A stretch of DNA of 64,000 nucleotides from Rotaria macrura. Taxonomy: Eukaryota > Rotifera > Eurotatoria > Philodinida > Philodinidae. Positions 1 to 11,442 of the stretch are shown here, in pieces. Made by a program: the position numbers and the translations under genes. The stretch is taken from NCBI GenBank assembly GCA_900239685.1, contig OENT01000049.1:1-64000 (forward strand), written 5' to 3'. The stretch's first letter is position 1. Every line of letters starts with the position of its first letter. The notes under the pieces were generated by a model. The model worked only from the letters and a program-made list of their open reading frames with translations, was not told where the DNA came from and did not search any database.

Positions 1-1349
1 AAAAAATTTCGTCACCTTAGTTTTTCGCGTAGAATCGAACGATATAAAAAAAAATGGCATGTTACAAATTTTCATGTTATGACGATTCTCGATGTCCTGG
101 TGGAACGTCTCTTAATAACATCAAAGTTAATTATGATTCCAAATCTTTATTCATCGAGTCGATGAAAAGCAGTACTATGAAATAACTGGTCACGAGAGAA
201 CTAACTAAAGTAGAACCATATATAGAGAGTAGTAAAAATGAGTCAAATTCTTCTTTGTAAAGATCACTGCTCTGATTTCCTATTCAGAGATTAATTTGAT
301 TTTCGAATAAGCTGTCTTTATTCAGTAAAACTGTCTCTTTTTGCGATGAATGAATCTATTTGGACACCCTATTTCCATGTTGAAAAATATGACTCCTTGA
401 AAATTGCTCGCTCGTTAGCTTGAAACACGTATACAAGGTAAAATTGCGTACAAAAGTTAAATATGATGCTTGATTGATTTCACCTTCCTTGGACATGCTC
501 GTTTCGTTAACATGTATGCATTATATATCTTCATCATTAATTGATTTTTGTCAGACCACTAATGTTTCTATGATTGTACATAAGTACTGACCAACAGAGC
601 TTCAGGTGAAATACCAGCTTCTAGACAAGTCATGAATTATGGCACTCATGTTAAGTCAGTTGAAAGAAGAATATTCAATGCTATTATAAATTTCAGAAAA
701 GAAAGTATGTAGGTGTAGGTGCGGATCTGTGTTTCTGTTTGGAGAAAACTTAATTCCAAAAGCAAAACTATTCACACTCCACATCGGTTGAAATTGTATG
801 GTTCAACTAGAAATTTATTCTACGACAAATGTAGGCAACGTCAGTGAACTAAATAATCGCTATTGTTCTTTTCAATTTTCGTTCATCTGGCCTGTAATTA
901 TTTAATCCCATGATTGTACAATATTGTTGATTAATGTTGTATATCTTTTGATTCAAATCCTAAGAACTTGAAGACTTATCTGGTTTTACTGAGGTCGAGA
1001 TAGGTTTTGGTGAATATCTGTACATTAAGATTTAATCATATGAGATGTTGTACATTTGAAAGTTGTTTGAGAATGTATCCGCGTGCTTTCGAAAAGTATG
1101 GCTTATCTACGGTACTATGTTTAAGCAAATGGTATTGAGCACAAGCAAAAGACAATAATGATCGATTCTTTAGACAGTCATTTTCAACTTGTGCAACACT
1201 GAGTATTTTAGCTCCAATGCAATTTAGTTATTAAAATGAATGTTATTCTGGAGAATTCTAGTAGATTAGATTTGTCTATCAAACTAAATTGTACAGAATC
1301 CAGAATACTGAAAGGTTTTGACTTATACTCATGTGAAGATGTCTAAGTG
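1..1349. other. No gene seen
   Basis: AT-rich intergenic sequence. No conserved reading frame, RNA gene or clear repeat was seen. It ends at the left end of a palindromic mini-element. Confidence 0.5.
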
Positions 1350-1559
1350 CTCTCTATAAAAAGGAACTTTGCAGAACCATTTTACGTTCCATCTTTTACC
1401 CTATCCCAAAAACCCCTAACGATGGTTCTGCAAGAGAGAAAAAGAGTTCAAGTACCCTCTGGAACACCTTTTTTCTTGCACAGAACCATTTTTCGGGGGT
1501 TCTGTGATCGGGTAAAAGACAGAACCTAAGAAGGTTCTGCAAAGCTCCTTTTTCGAGAG
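1350..1559. mobile_element. Palindromic MITE-like element
   Basis: A 210 bp inverted repeat. The left end starts CTCTCTATAAAAAGGAAC and the right end, read on the other strand, starts CTCTCGAAAAAGGAGC. Both continue into TTTGCAGAACC, and inner sections (TCTTTTACCC and its complement) also pair. The shape is that of a non-autonomous DNA transposon, but no target-site duplication is evident, so the superfamily is unknown. It has no coding capacity; the short open frame across it is incidental. Confidence 0.6.
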
Positions 1560-3689
1560 ATTATGGTAGAAAGACGCCATTAATGTCCTCTGTCAATATA
1601 ATTCTGCATACCATTCAGAATACGATTGGTAGAAAACAAATGAGAATATTTGACGTGCATGGTGTCGTGTTAGTTGACTCACATATTGTTGAAAGAAAAC
1701 GACGTGTTGTTTTTTCAACTTCACTTTGTTTATGTGTAGAACAGAAAAAGTTTTTTTAACACACGAACAGAATACGCACTAGAACTGCGTTATTTAATTG
1801 ATTCTGTTCTGTTCTTGTGCAATATCGATTTTCTCTCACGTATACAGAATCCATTTGTATTGTTATTGTACTCTCCTCCAAGAAGCATGTCAATATTAAT
1901 ATCATTACCGAATCGTTTATTTTTCAGAGCGACAAAAAGTGTAAGGTAAGCATGTCTTGGTTTTTATTCTAACTTGGAAGTCTGTTCAAATGTTAAAGCG
2001 CTATCGAGCTGAGATTTTGCATGCATGTGAGAAGTATGGACGTAAGTTGTACGTTGAGTGGGATATCGCCTTTTTATTAGAATCTTCATATAGAACTCCA
2101 TCGTTTTAGTAGTTAAATGGAAATTTTGTATTTTGAACTTGAACTTTGCACACTCACAGTCCTCAGTTAGACAAGATAGTCAGTTAAGTTTTGAATTTCT
2201 CGATAAATCATCTTCGAGATATAGACATTGCAACATATTCATGGATAACACAATACCGATAACAAAGTATACAGTAGCTACCATCGTTTTACTTCAAAGA
2301 TGATTTATCCAGAGACTTTGAAACTTTTACAGATCATCTCATCTGACGGACTCCTTTGTGTGTGCAAAATTTCATCTCAAAAGCGTTCTAGTACTCTGAG
2401 AAGTCTCTCAATGAACCAAACCAAATGGAGTTCGGTTATGTACATATGCAGAGTGCGGTGCAGAAGTTTCGAAACGAGTTTTGATTTGTCTGATAATCTT
2501 AGTTATTTTTTAAAAACAAAAGGATTTCTACGAATAAAAATATAAATGAAAATTTTTAATTCATCAGTAATTTTAATTGGTGTGATTTTTCATCTATCAT
2601 GCGTTGACATAAAAAAATACTAAATTCGTTTCATGCCTTTTACTATCTGTTTTTCAATTGATCAATATTACTGTATGAATGTTCTCGTAGTTCTCGTTCA
2701 GTGTACTCCAAATTTTGAGTCGAATAGAATCAGTTGATGTACGTAAGCGGGCGACTTTTGGGATTGAAGAAGATATTTTGTAATATCATTCGGTCTCCAC
2801 TATGCATACAATACGGAAGAACGATTCTATTTTTTCTCTTTAGTTGATTGTTCGTGGGGCATGCTTTTTTAATACAACCATAGAGGACTAATATTGAGCG
2901 TTATGTATACTTGCCATTCAAATACGAAACAAAAATGTGTTGGTCAAAGAAAATTTTCTGTTTTGACATCTTATATGATTAAAAAAGTACTTAAAATAAA
3001 AAAATTATCGGCTGCTTTTGCATTAAATTTTAACTTCTGGAAAATTTTAAAAATAGTACATGTAGTGTTATTACAGTTTCTCGCCCACAATTCAAGCTAT
3101 GTAGTGGAAAACTTGCAGTTATATAACATAACACACGGGTAATTATCTGTCAAAATTTCAAAGGGCTCGCTTTTGTTAAATGCGAGAAGAATGAATTTGA
3201 AAATCATTTCAGACTTTCTGGAACACCCAACACATGCACTTAGTGCTAGCTGTTCCGATAAATTGTCACAGCAAGAGCCAATTAGTATATTAAAAACTTT
3301 TCATTCTTCCCTTCTGTCTCTTTTTATTTTCTCAAGTCAACTTGAAGGAATCCTGACTCGCAAATATAAGGCTATCTATAGACATTATAAATAAATATAT
3401 CAATGTTAACATTTCGAAAATCGAATAGTTGCTATATTGTTTGGTGTTATGATGATAACGATTCATTTCTATAAGTGTTAATTTATCTTTCTCTTTTTGC
3501 CAATTATTTTACGGAGATGGAGTATATAATAGAAGTCTCTGTCGATTCTGATGAACGAATTACTATCTATATCACCGTTAGTTTTGAAAGATAATGCGCA
3601 CAGATGAAAATAGAAGCTATTCTTTTTCTGGTGATTGTTACATAGTGGATATGATAGATCACTATGTATGACGAATACAAATGCATGTG
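1560..3689. other. Intergenic, nothing supported
   Basis: AT-rich, with only short chance reading frames of 60-82 codons (for example 2300-2545, 2894-3142, 3173-3394). They have unremarkable composition and resemble no protein family I know. Confidence 0.45.
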
Positions 3690-3763
3690 TCTCTTCTAGT
3701 CTAATTGGAATAGGACAACTGCCCGGATAGCAGGAGATGTGTGGTTCGAATCCCGCGAGGAGA
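3690..3763 (+). tRNA. Decayed tRNA or tRNA-derived sequence
   Basis: The first seven bases, TCTCTTC, pair fully with GAGGAGA at the 3' end (one G-T wobble). A D-arm-like stretch (GTCT...GGAC with ATTGGAATA loop) and a box-B-like GGTTCGAATCC follow at the expected spacing. The anticodon stem pairs at four of five positions (CTGC/GCAG), but its 7-base loop CCGGATA lacks the usual T at position 33, and the outer T-stem pairs do not match. This is therefore either a tRNA pseudogene, perhaps Arg-like from the D-arm and a CCG in the loop, or the head of a tRNA-derived SINE. The amino acid identity is not secure. Confidence 0.4.
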
Positions 3764-4699
3764 ACATCATTTTTCGTTCTGTCACTATAACATCTAGTCC
3801 TCTTTTACCGTCTATGTAACTGTGATTACTTTGTGATTAGATGCTAAGAAAGAGTTATGCATCTAAACAACTGAACAGGTATCATTCAGTAAAATCATGA
3901 GAATTAGACACGACTCTGATAAACAAACAAAATGTTTAGATAATCTCACATCGAGTCAGTCACAAATAACGTGAAGTTTGATAGTCTTTCTCGAAGTTGT
4001 ATCAACTCTTTGTTTGCTCTGCTTTCGCATGGTAGTATCCTCAAATAATTGATGAGCGGAAGAATTCTCTGTGAGAGCATCTCTCTTTAATAGGATTTTC
4101 TTGTAGAAAAATATTTTCTTTCTTATTAGGCAATAGTTTTCGCTCATCTTTACAAACACGAGCGTTAATCAATAGTTCTTTGGAAGGCACAAGTTATCTG
4201 AAATTGAACAATTACATAGTAAATTATTTACTATGCATATGTTTGGATATTATAATAACTTTATGATCGATACTTGACCTAGTCTCACCCCTATCGTCAG
4301 TCAAATACGCTGTTTTCCAAAGATGTACTCTTTCAATCTTACAGCAACAAGATCCTATTTTGTAAGCTTAACACGATTCTTATTCATTGAAATACATGTG
4401 CGTGAGCTGGTAGAGTTAGTCATGCTTTAAGAGTGATAGTCTATGACAGTCTAATAGATCATCCGCGCGAGAATAAAACTTTAAACTAATAAAACAAATG
4501 TCCAACGTGTATATTTTTCAGCATCTACAACAAGTATAACTTTTCTTCCCCTGCATACCATTACATGCATTTAAGTGAAAACATTTCGTGAATAGGAAAC
4601 ACTTATTAGTGTTTGTTTGAAAGATTTTTAAGCCTCATTTCATGCATAAAGTACACATGTAAGTTAGTATTCTTAATTTTAGATCATCAGATTATTGAA
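3764..4699. other. Upstream region of the SDR-glycosyltransferase gene
   Basis: No gene seen. The frame of the downstream gene stays open upstream to about 4613 but has no ATG there. A GTAAGT...TTTTAG pair at about 4660-4682 would bound only about 24 bp, too short for an intron. The ATG at 4700 is therefore preferred as the start. Confidence 0.4.
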
Positions 4700-6508
4700 A
4701 TGTCATTGATTGTTGCTTTGATTATTGGTACAGGTCACGAGTTAGAATTTGAAATAGCCTTTCAACTAGGAAAAAGAGGTATATGTGTCGGATTTTGTGC
4801 CAACAATGAAAACAAAGTTGAAAGATTAATCGAGAAATTGAATAATGAAGATATTGAACCTAAATTTATTGTTTTTGATAATATTGATTTTAAAACTATT
4901 GACAATACGATTGAACACATAAATAAACAGTTAGGAAAATTAGATATATTAATTAATGTTGGAATCTTACTTGATAATGGTCAATTTAAAATAAATATCA
5001 TATCCCGGCAAGGATTTGAAGCAGAAGAATTTTTTGACACATTGAATATATCCCAGGCTTTTAAACCATTACTTCAAAAATCTCCTTTCGGTTGTATAAT
5101 TAATGTCTATGATAAAATCAATGAAAAAAATTCCAAATTGAAATCATTGACTGGATTATTTCTGGATTGTTCGACAAAAGTTGCATTACACAAATTTATC
5201 GACCATTTTAATAAAGAATTTATTAATACGAATATCAAGATTAATTCTATTACTATTGGCGATGATAAGAACGTTCAAAGCGTTCATAACGAAGCTAATC
5301 GTGTTGTTGATTTAGCACTTTTGCCATTTATTCAGCAGCCAAAATCAAAGACAATGCGTATTCTTTACGGTGTCGTTGGCGAAGGAATGGGGCACGCAAC
5401 ACGATCGAAGGTTGTTCTTGAAATGCTTATGTTAGAACAACATCATGTTAAAGTGGTAGTGAGCAATCGGGCCCACAAGTTTCTTCATGAAAGTTTTTCA
5501 AATCGATTTCCTCGTTGCGCTACAGCAAGGAAAGATGAAGCAGCGATCGATATAATCGAAATCGAAGGTTTCACCATGCAATATGTAAACAATGTATTTG
5601 ATGAAAAAGCTTCGGTATTACACACAATGCAACGAATACCAAGTATGTTTCAGAAAAACATGGGTGCTTATTATCAAAATCTTGTTTCATGGAAGCCGCA
5701 GGCTGTTATTAGTGATTTCGACAGTTTCGCTTACTTTTTCGCTAAAACACATGGACTTCCCATTCTATCGATCGATAATCAACAGGTCGTGCAGCGATGT
5801 TTGATTCCAGACCAAGCAACATTATCCAATCCAAAAGCATTTAATACATATAAAAGCTTCGTCAAAGTCAAACTTCCACAATGCGATCAATATATTATCA
5901 CCGGTTTCTTTACTCCTGAAATTGTTGAAAAATACAAATCGAAAACAATGCTTGTTCCACCAGTTCTTCGTCAGTCTATCATCGATGCAAAACCATTACC
6001 AGTTGAGCAGGGCGAACATTTTCTTGTTTATCAGACTAGTAAAAGTGACACGTCCCTTATATCGATGTTACAAGCTTTCGGTGAAAAATGCATCATCTAT
6101 GGACTTGACCGCGAAGAAAAAGTCGGTAATCTCGAATTCAAAGGTTTTTCTGAACAAGGTTTTGTCAATGATTTAGCGCGTGCCAAAGGCGTCATTGCCA
6201 ATGGTGGACTTTCGCTTATGAACGAAGCAGTAAGCTTACAGCGACCATTTTTCAGTGTACCAGTCGAAAATCAGTATGAACAAGTACTTAACGCATGGTA
6301 TTTAGAAAAATTAGGGTACGGAGTATTGGCGGACAAATTAGAACTTGAAGTACTTCGCAATTGGGTACGAAATATACCAAAGTATGCAAAAGTTCTTTCA
6401 AGCTATCATCATGATTCAAATATACTATTGTACAAGACAGTCGAACGAGTTCTTCAAGAATTTAATACAAGGTTCATATGGTGGGACCCATTGAACTATT
6501 TAAAATAA
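4700..6508 (+). CDS. Degenerate SDR domain fused to MJ1255-type glycosyltransferase
   Basis: An intronless 602-aa protein. Residues 1-215 have the Rossmann layout of a short-chain dehydrogenase (VALIIGTGHELE, then LDILINVG near 81-88), but key positions are lost: two glycines of the cofactor loop are Glu, and the catalytic Tyr of YxxxK is Asp (D156-C-S-T-K160). This half is probably a non-catalytic relic. Residues 219-602 match the bacterial/archaeal MJ1255/VC2487 glycosyltransferase family, related to GT28: an N-terminal ILYGVVGEGMGH nucleotide-sugar loop (221-232) and a C-terminal VIANGG...NEA...ENQYEQ motif (498-528) that normally holds the UDP-sugar. The junction contains a Met (219) where family members normally begin, so the fusion may have arisen upstream of an acquired gene. 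A bacterial origin is an inference. The donor, acceptor and substrate are unknown. An AATAAA overlaps the stop codon. Confidence 0.8.
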   Translation: MSLIVALIIGTGHELEFEIAFQLGKRGICVGFCANNENKVERLIEKLNNEDIEPKFIVFDNIDFKTIDNTIEHINKQLGKLDILINVGILLDNGQFKINIISRQGFEAEEFFDTLNISQAFKPLLQKSPFGCIINVYDKINEKNSKLKSLTGLFLDCSTKVALHKFIDHFNKEFINTNIKINSITIGDDKNVQSVHNEANRVVDLALLPFIQQPKSKTMRILYGVVGEGMGHATRSKVVLEMLMLEQHHVKVVVSNRAHKFLHESFSNRFPRCATARKDEAAIDIIEIEGFTMQYVNNVFDEKASVLHTMQRIPSMFQKNMGAYYQNLVSWKPQAVISDFDSFAYFFAKTHGLPILSIDNQQVVQRCLIPDQATLSNPKAFNTYKSFVKVKLPQCDQYIITGFFTPEIVEKYKSKTMLVPPVLRQSIIDAKPLPVEQGEHFLVYQTSKSDTSLISMLQAFGEKCIIYGLDREEKVGNLEFKGFSEQGFVNDLARAKGVIANGGLSLMNEAVSLQRPFFSVPVENQYEQVLNAWYLEKLGYGVLADKLELEVLRNWVRNIPKYAKVLSSYHHDSNILLYKTVERVLQEFNTRFIWWDPLNYLK

Positions 6509-6835
6509 ACGTTATCTTCTCAATTAATCATTTAAAAACTATGCTTTTGTACATCTGTACAACAATAACTTCATTTAATCTAATTGTTAATCTCAAAAAC
6601 ATGCATAAATCTTTTCAATTATTAAGCGGCACAATATTTTCGTAGATTTCCGTGGAATATAAAGACTAAAAAGCGTTCGAAATTCGTAATCGGATTTAAT
6701 AGCCAAGGTTATTTCTCTACTTATTTTCTCTTAAAAACGACGGGCCTCCGTTAAATTTCGCTTCTCCGTTATGAAAACACTAGCTTTGTCACAAAATTAC
6801 AATTGTTTTTAATTTCCTACAAAATACTGAGAGCT
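6509..6835. other. 3' flank, nothing seen
   Basis: A short AT-rich spacer after the glycosyltransferase gene, with no reading frame or repeat recognised. Confidence 0.4.
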
Positions 6836-7580
6836 AGGGTGCAACGGACATCGTGACAACACGAGAGGGAAAGGATCTGAGTTCTTCGACAATGATGATG
6901 AAAAAGCTTATTAGCNCAGCCCCTTTGGGGTTGAAATGTGGAACTCACATAATTCTTTGGTAAAATATTCTGAGCGCTTTGAGTGTCCGTTAGGGGGGGG
7001 GGGTCTGAAATGGGGGTCTGTCATGGAGGTGAGGTGAGTTCGTAATGGGAGGGGGTCCGTATGGGGGTGGGGGCGGGGGAGTATATGTAATGGAGGGGAG
7101 AGGGGGAGTGGGGAGTCGCAAAATCCTCACCTGAAAACTTTCATTCACAATTTTCTTCGAAAATATATGTGAGTTCCATAAAATAGATATAGAACGAAGC
7201 CGAATTCGAGTTCGCACTTCGGGATTTGTGTTATCGGGCTTGAGTGTGGGGTCTGATTCGGGTTGGAATCCACTTTGAGCGTGAGTTTGGTTTACGCTTG
7301 CCACAGTGAAAGATAGAGCAATGAGCAAAATACTTCCAAGAGTTAGCTCTCGTATCTGACTTTTTCGAAATTCGAACGATGTAGATGTAAAAAAAAGAAA
7401 CAAGACTTCTGATTATTTCATTTTAAGTGCACTGGAATTCTTTTGCTATCGGGTTCCTTTTGGTTCTAGTCTTGTCTTCCAGAATAGTTCCAATTAAGAT
7501 TAAGCCCGAACCCGAGCCCAATAACCGAACACTGAACCCCGAACTCGACGAACCCGAATGTTGGGATTCGTTGCATGTCT
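6836..7580. mobile_element. Possible hAT-like non-autonomous element with G-rich interior
   Basis: The left end reads TAGGGTGCAACGGACATCG. Near 7562-7580 the opposite strand reads ACATGCAACGAATCCC. This resembles the TAGGGATGCAACGG ends of the clear hAT-type element at 25111-25916. Subterminal CGGGTTCGG-like motifs face each other at about 7200-7270 and 7502-7562. No 8 bp target duplication could be matched, and one undetermined base (N) lies at 6916. A 137-codon minus-strand frame inside (6990-7403) has a hydrophobic stretch and a proline-rich tail, but the tail is only the read-out of the G-rich tract, so it is not called as a gene. Confidence 0.3.
6990..7115 (+). repeat. G-rich tract with many G-runs
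   Basis: About 125 bases that are mostly G, with repeated runs of three to ten G separated by one to eight bases. The + strand could form G-quadruplexes. It stands out sharply against the AT-rich surroundings. Confidence 0.8.
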
Positions 7581-9110
7581 TATAAGAAAAACAGTCAATA
7601 ATTAAGTAAAATCAACCCTTGGTATGATCTTGCCTCAATAATGATGCCAAAATACTTATCATGAGTTCCATTTCGCCTAAACTTAATGTTTTCTGGTGTT
7701 TTTTTCTGTACTCAAAGTCCCTTGAGGCATATAACCATGTTTGTGATAATAGAATCTTTAGGTATTGGTAAACGGCTATTTCAAAAGGCATTGCAAATCA
7801 ACTATGTACTAAACCATAATGGCATTATTGAGTTCTTTTTTCAAAACTTTCTTCCACATAACTATTTGCACTAGGAATAATCTGAACATACCTTTCTTTT
7901 CGAGTAAACTGCACAGGGGCATGTGTAAACGACCGTTTTCCATATGTTTATGTTTGAGATACTGATTAAAATTCTAACAAGACAATGCTTTTTAATTGTT
8001 TTTTAAGACGTAATCAATATAAAAAGTCGGAAGTTTTAGTTGTGTAAGCTATTAGGATGGTGGAGATCTTTTATGAACTGCAATAAAAATTCAATCGATT
8101 TAAGATGTGGGTGTGGATGGGAGCTTTTAATGCGAAGTCAGCTGGTTATACGATTTCTTTGTCGATGATGCAGCTTAGTGTCATAGACGCGTCTTCCATT
8201 CTGTGACGCATACTTTGACAAACATTGGCACTTATCCCTCGAATTAGTACAGACTTTTCGCGCGTTTTAACTATCAAATAGCTGCTCTTGAAACGTTCCT
8301 CAGATTAAATACATAGTTGAACAGCGTTCCGAGTGGACAGCCTCGGAAATCAGTGTAAACGATGGTTACACTGGGGTTTTTGGAAAATGTCGAAGATTGA
8401 AACGATTTACGATAAACAAATAGAGATAAAACTTCGAACAGGGAAATATTGGAGCGACAAACTTATAGATTTGATGCATACTGGATACTTTATGTTACAA
8501 AAGGATGAAAAAAACGAATATAATTATAGTATTATTATTTTTTGAATAATCAGTGAAGCAAAAGATGAATCAGAAAGTTTTTACAAAATCATAAAATTCA
8601 ACATTTCGAAGAAACATCTATCAAGTAGAAGAAAGTTACTATAGTTTTTACTCTTCACTTAATGAATATAGTTTTCAATTCAACATGTTCGCGTATTTTC
8701 TCTAACTATCTAAAGTAAACATGTATCGTCATCAAAAATCTTCATTTAATCAATATTTCATTTCTCCTTTCTGTTCTTTTTTACAGATCGTGTAGTGTCC
8801 TCTATGCATATTTTGATGTGCTTTGTCTTATTTTCGGTGGGTAAAATGTTTTTCTTTATGCCATAATTTTAAAAAAACTTAAGATGATAAGGCATGTTTG
8901 TTTCTAAAAGCTCTTAGACAAAAGACGTAGAACTTAAAATATTTCCTAAGGTTTAATAAGCAAAAAAGATTTAATTATTTGTTTTCCAATCGAAAGTGAA
9001 TATAATAAAATAGATTGCATTATAAATTTGCCGAAAAAAGCAAACAAGCTAGATTAAATTGAACATTGAGAAAAGTTCTTTAATAATTTAAATGTCTGTC
9101 TGATAGTGTT
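7581..9110. other. Intergenic, nothing supported
   Basis: AT-rich. It contains 60-70 codon chance frames (7686-7874, 8333-8545) without family resemblance. It ends at the 3' end of the nucleoredoxin-like gene, which runs on the minus strand. Confidence 0.45.
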
Positions 9111-11442
9111 TTATTCTTCGTCATCTTCTGTTGGTTGTGGTACACGTTCAAGTGGATGTTCATGTCCTTTCTTTTCACATGCAGAACACAGATCATAATT
9201 ACCACATGTTGTACAACGATATCTTCGACCAATCAGAGGCCGCATCCTACATCCATCACATGAAACAGAGGACCATTCATATTCGTCTTCTGTCGGAGTT
9301 GGTAGTTTTTCCCCTTTTGCCCAAGTTTTCAATGCTTCAATACCTTTCGATGAGATATTATCACGAGCACGACGTGATAGAATTGTTCCATCTCGCGCAA
9401 CAATAAACAATGCTGGAATACCTGTACAAAAAAGAATAATAATGTTTTTTTAAAAACAAAAAGTTGAAGATAGATTTACCAGAATATTGAAAATATTCTT
9501 TTAGAAGTTTAGCAGCATCTAATGGAACAGCAGACCAAGGCATTTCTGCACGATAGGCATTGAAAGATTCTTCATCTCGATCACATGATACAAACACAAT
9601 ACGAAAATCATGAGAAATAGCCTGCATTTCCTTGTAAAGTTCGGCCAATTTCGGTGTAAACCCCCGACAAGGTGGACACCAATGGGCAGAAAAATAAAAT
9701 CCGACACTTTTCACGTCATTTTCCCATATAGTATTTTTTTCAACTTTTTCATCACTATTAGGATTGAGTAGATGAGGAACAGATTGCATGAGTTGTTCCA
9801 ATGGATACTTCTTTTTTGGTAAAAGATATTCCACAAGTGGATGTTCATGTTTATTATTGGGTAAACATGTTTCACATAAGTCAATATCGCATTCTTTATT
9901 TGGACAACCATGACGTGAACCAATCAAAGGATTCATGTAACATTGAGTACAATTAAGATCTTTCCAAACGAATTCACCTTCACGTGCTTCACGTGACCAA
10001 AATAAAGATTTGCTTTGAGACCATTGTTCAAAAGCTCTAGTAGACGAAGTACGTATTTCGCTGACACCATCCGAAGAAACTTTCTTGCATGCAGGAGAAA
10101 GAACAATCAAAGCTGGAATACCTTCGACATCAAATTTTTCACCCAATGTTTTTGAACGGTCTCGATCTAAATAGATTTTACTGCATGAATTCCTTCATAT
10201 TTATTTTAAAAGTTTGCGCTACTCATTATCTGTAGTTACAACTGAGAAAAGATCAATGCTTAGAATGTGAGTTTAAAAGAATACTGATTTGATGATCCTA
10301 AATCGACATTAATCCGTTCTTAGTACCATACAGATTTCAATACTTGAATCTCGAATTCAAATATTTCTATGTATTTTTGTCTATTGGAAAATATGCTCAA
10401 CACTTAGAGTAACTAATATTTTAATCATTTCTCATATCTAATTGTGATCAAATTTTTACGTTTCTCTAGAAAGGTCCTCCTAAGTTCGAACCCTTATGAA
10501 GCAGAGATTTCATATCAACTGAGATCAAGTGAAAAATGAAACCATGAACAATATAGTTACTCATGATATTCTGAACCAAAAAAATTAATTTAATTTTCAA
10601 GATCATGTTCTAGGAATCAGTGTAATCATCAGTTCCAAACACTAATTTGCTAACTATATAGTTTCGTTTGATAGTTTCTTTTTGAAAAAGCAATCTACTA
10701 GCGAACATGTTATTTTTAGTGACAAGATAGAGATCCATCGTGTCGAACTGAAAACTCTATGAAATACACATATCGGCATGTGTAATCTCGAACATTTTCT
10801 CATATTTCCAGTGTTTTTTCCTCAATCGCATTGCCATTGTGACCTCCTTCCCTTGATTTCTTTCCTTTCTCTACGCTTTTTCGTGTTTTTTCTCTCAAGC
10901 TTGTGAATAGTGTCACTTTCACAGGTAATCAAGATAGAAACAAGCAAGCGTTACTGTTTTTACGACAGCGTGTATTCCTTTCTATGCCGACAAGTAACCT
11001 CTCTTATTATAATGAAGTTGCCTTGCTCGATTCATATCTAATCTCTGATAACTATATAAATCTATGTGCATAGAAGATGTATTCACCATACCAGAAAAAG
11101 GAACAGCTTTCCATGGCATCTCCTTGAAATATTCATTAAAAGAATCTTCATCTTCATCGCATGAAACGAAGACAATATCTAGTTTGTCTTTCAATTCATT
11201 ATTCAGTAATTTGAATTTTTCAGCTAATATTGGTGTGAATCTTCGACATGGCGGACACCAATGAGCTCTAGAAGAAAAAGTATTCAAAATAAAATTTCTT
11301 TTTCAATCAATTGATAACAAACGGACGAGAAATAGAGTGCCACAGTTTTTCCATCGAGCTGGCTCGTTAGTACTTCATTTGATTCATTGGTAGATTCGTC
11401 ATGTTGGCAAAGTCGTTCACCTAACAGTTCAGTGAAATTCAT
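9111..11442 (-). CDS. Nucleoredoxin-like protein with two ZZ zinc fingers
   Basis: Exons on the minus strand: 11442-11327, 11267-11092, 10166-9480 and 9421-9111. The introns are 59, 925 and 58 bp, all GT..AG, and the model closes to 429 aa. Two thioredoxin-like modules each carry WCPPC (42-46 and 260-264) and a later cis-proline site GIP (113-115 and 327-329). They also share the family signatures VFVSCD and EMPW.AVP. The protein should reduce disulfides in the cytosol or nucleus, like nucleoredoxin/tryparedoxin proteins. A ZZ-type finger follows each module: Cys 170, 173, 185, 190, 195, 198 with His 204 and 206, and Cys 381, 384, 396, 399, 405, 408 with His 413 and 415. Human nucleoredoxin lacks these fingers. 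The first ATG is at 11442. Residues 1-38 are short and acidic, with no signal peptide. Confidence 0.9.
10167..11091 (-). other. Long intron of the nucleoredoxin-like gene
   Basis: 925 bp, about 16 times the length of the other two introns of this gene. It is AT-rich with no reading frame or inverted repeat recognised. Its GT and AG ends restore the frame exactly (phase 1). Confidence 0.8.

Noticed and set aside
4660-4682. GTAAGT...TTTTAG as a 5' intron of the fusion gene
   Set aside because: Only about 24 bp, shorter than any other intron seen here (minimum 52 bp).
6990-7403. 137-codon minus-strand frame with signal-like and proline-rich parts
   Set aside because: The proline tail is only the translation of the G-rich tract and the frame starts without conserved context; likely chance inside an element.
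8333-8545. 70-codon frame with several Trp and Lys
   Set aside because: No ATG-to-stop context, splice sites or family resemblance.
10480-10500. Box-B-like AGTTCGAACCC as a possible minus-strand tRNA
   Set aside because: The flanking bases do not form a T-stem or an acceptor stem.
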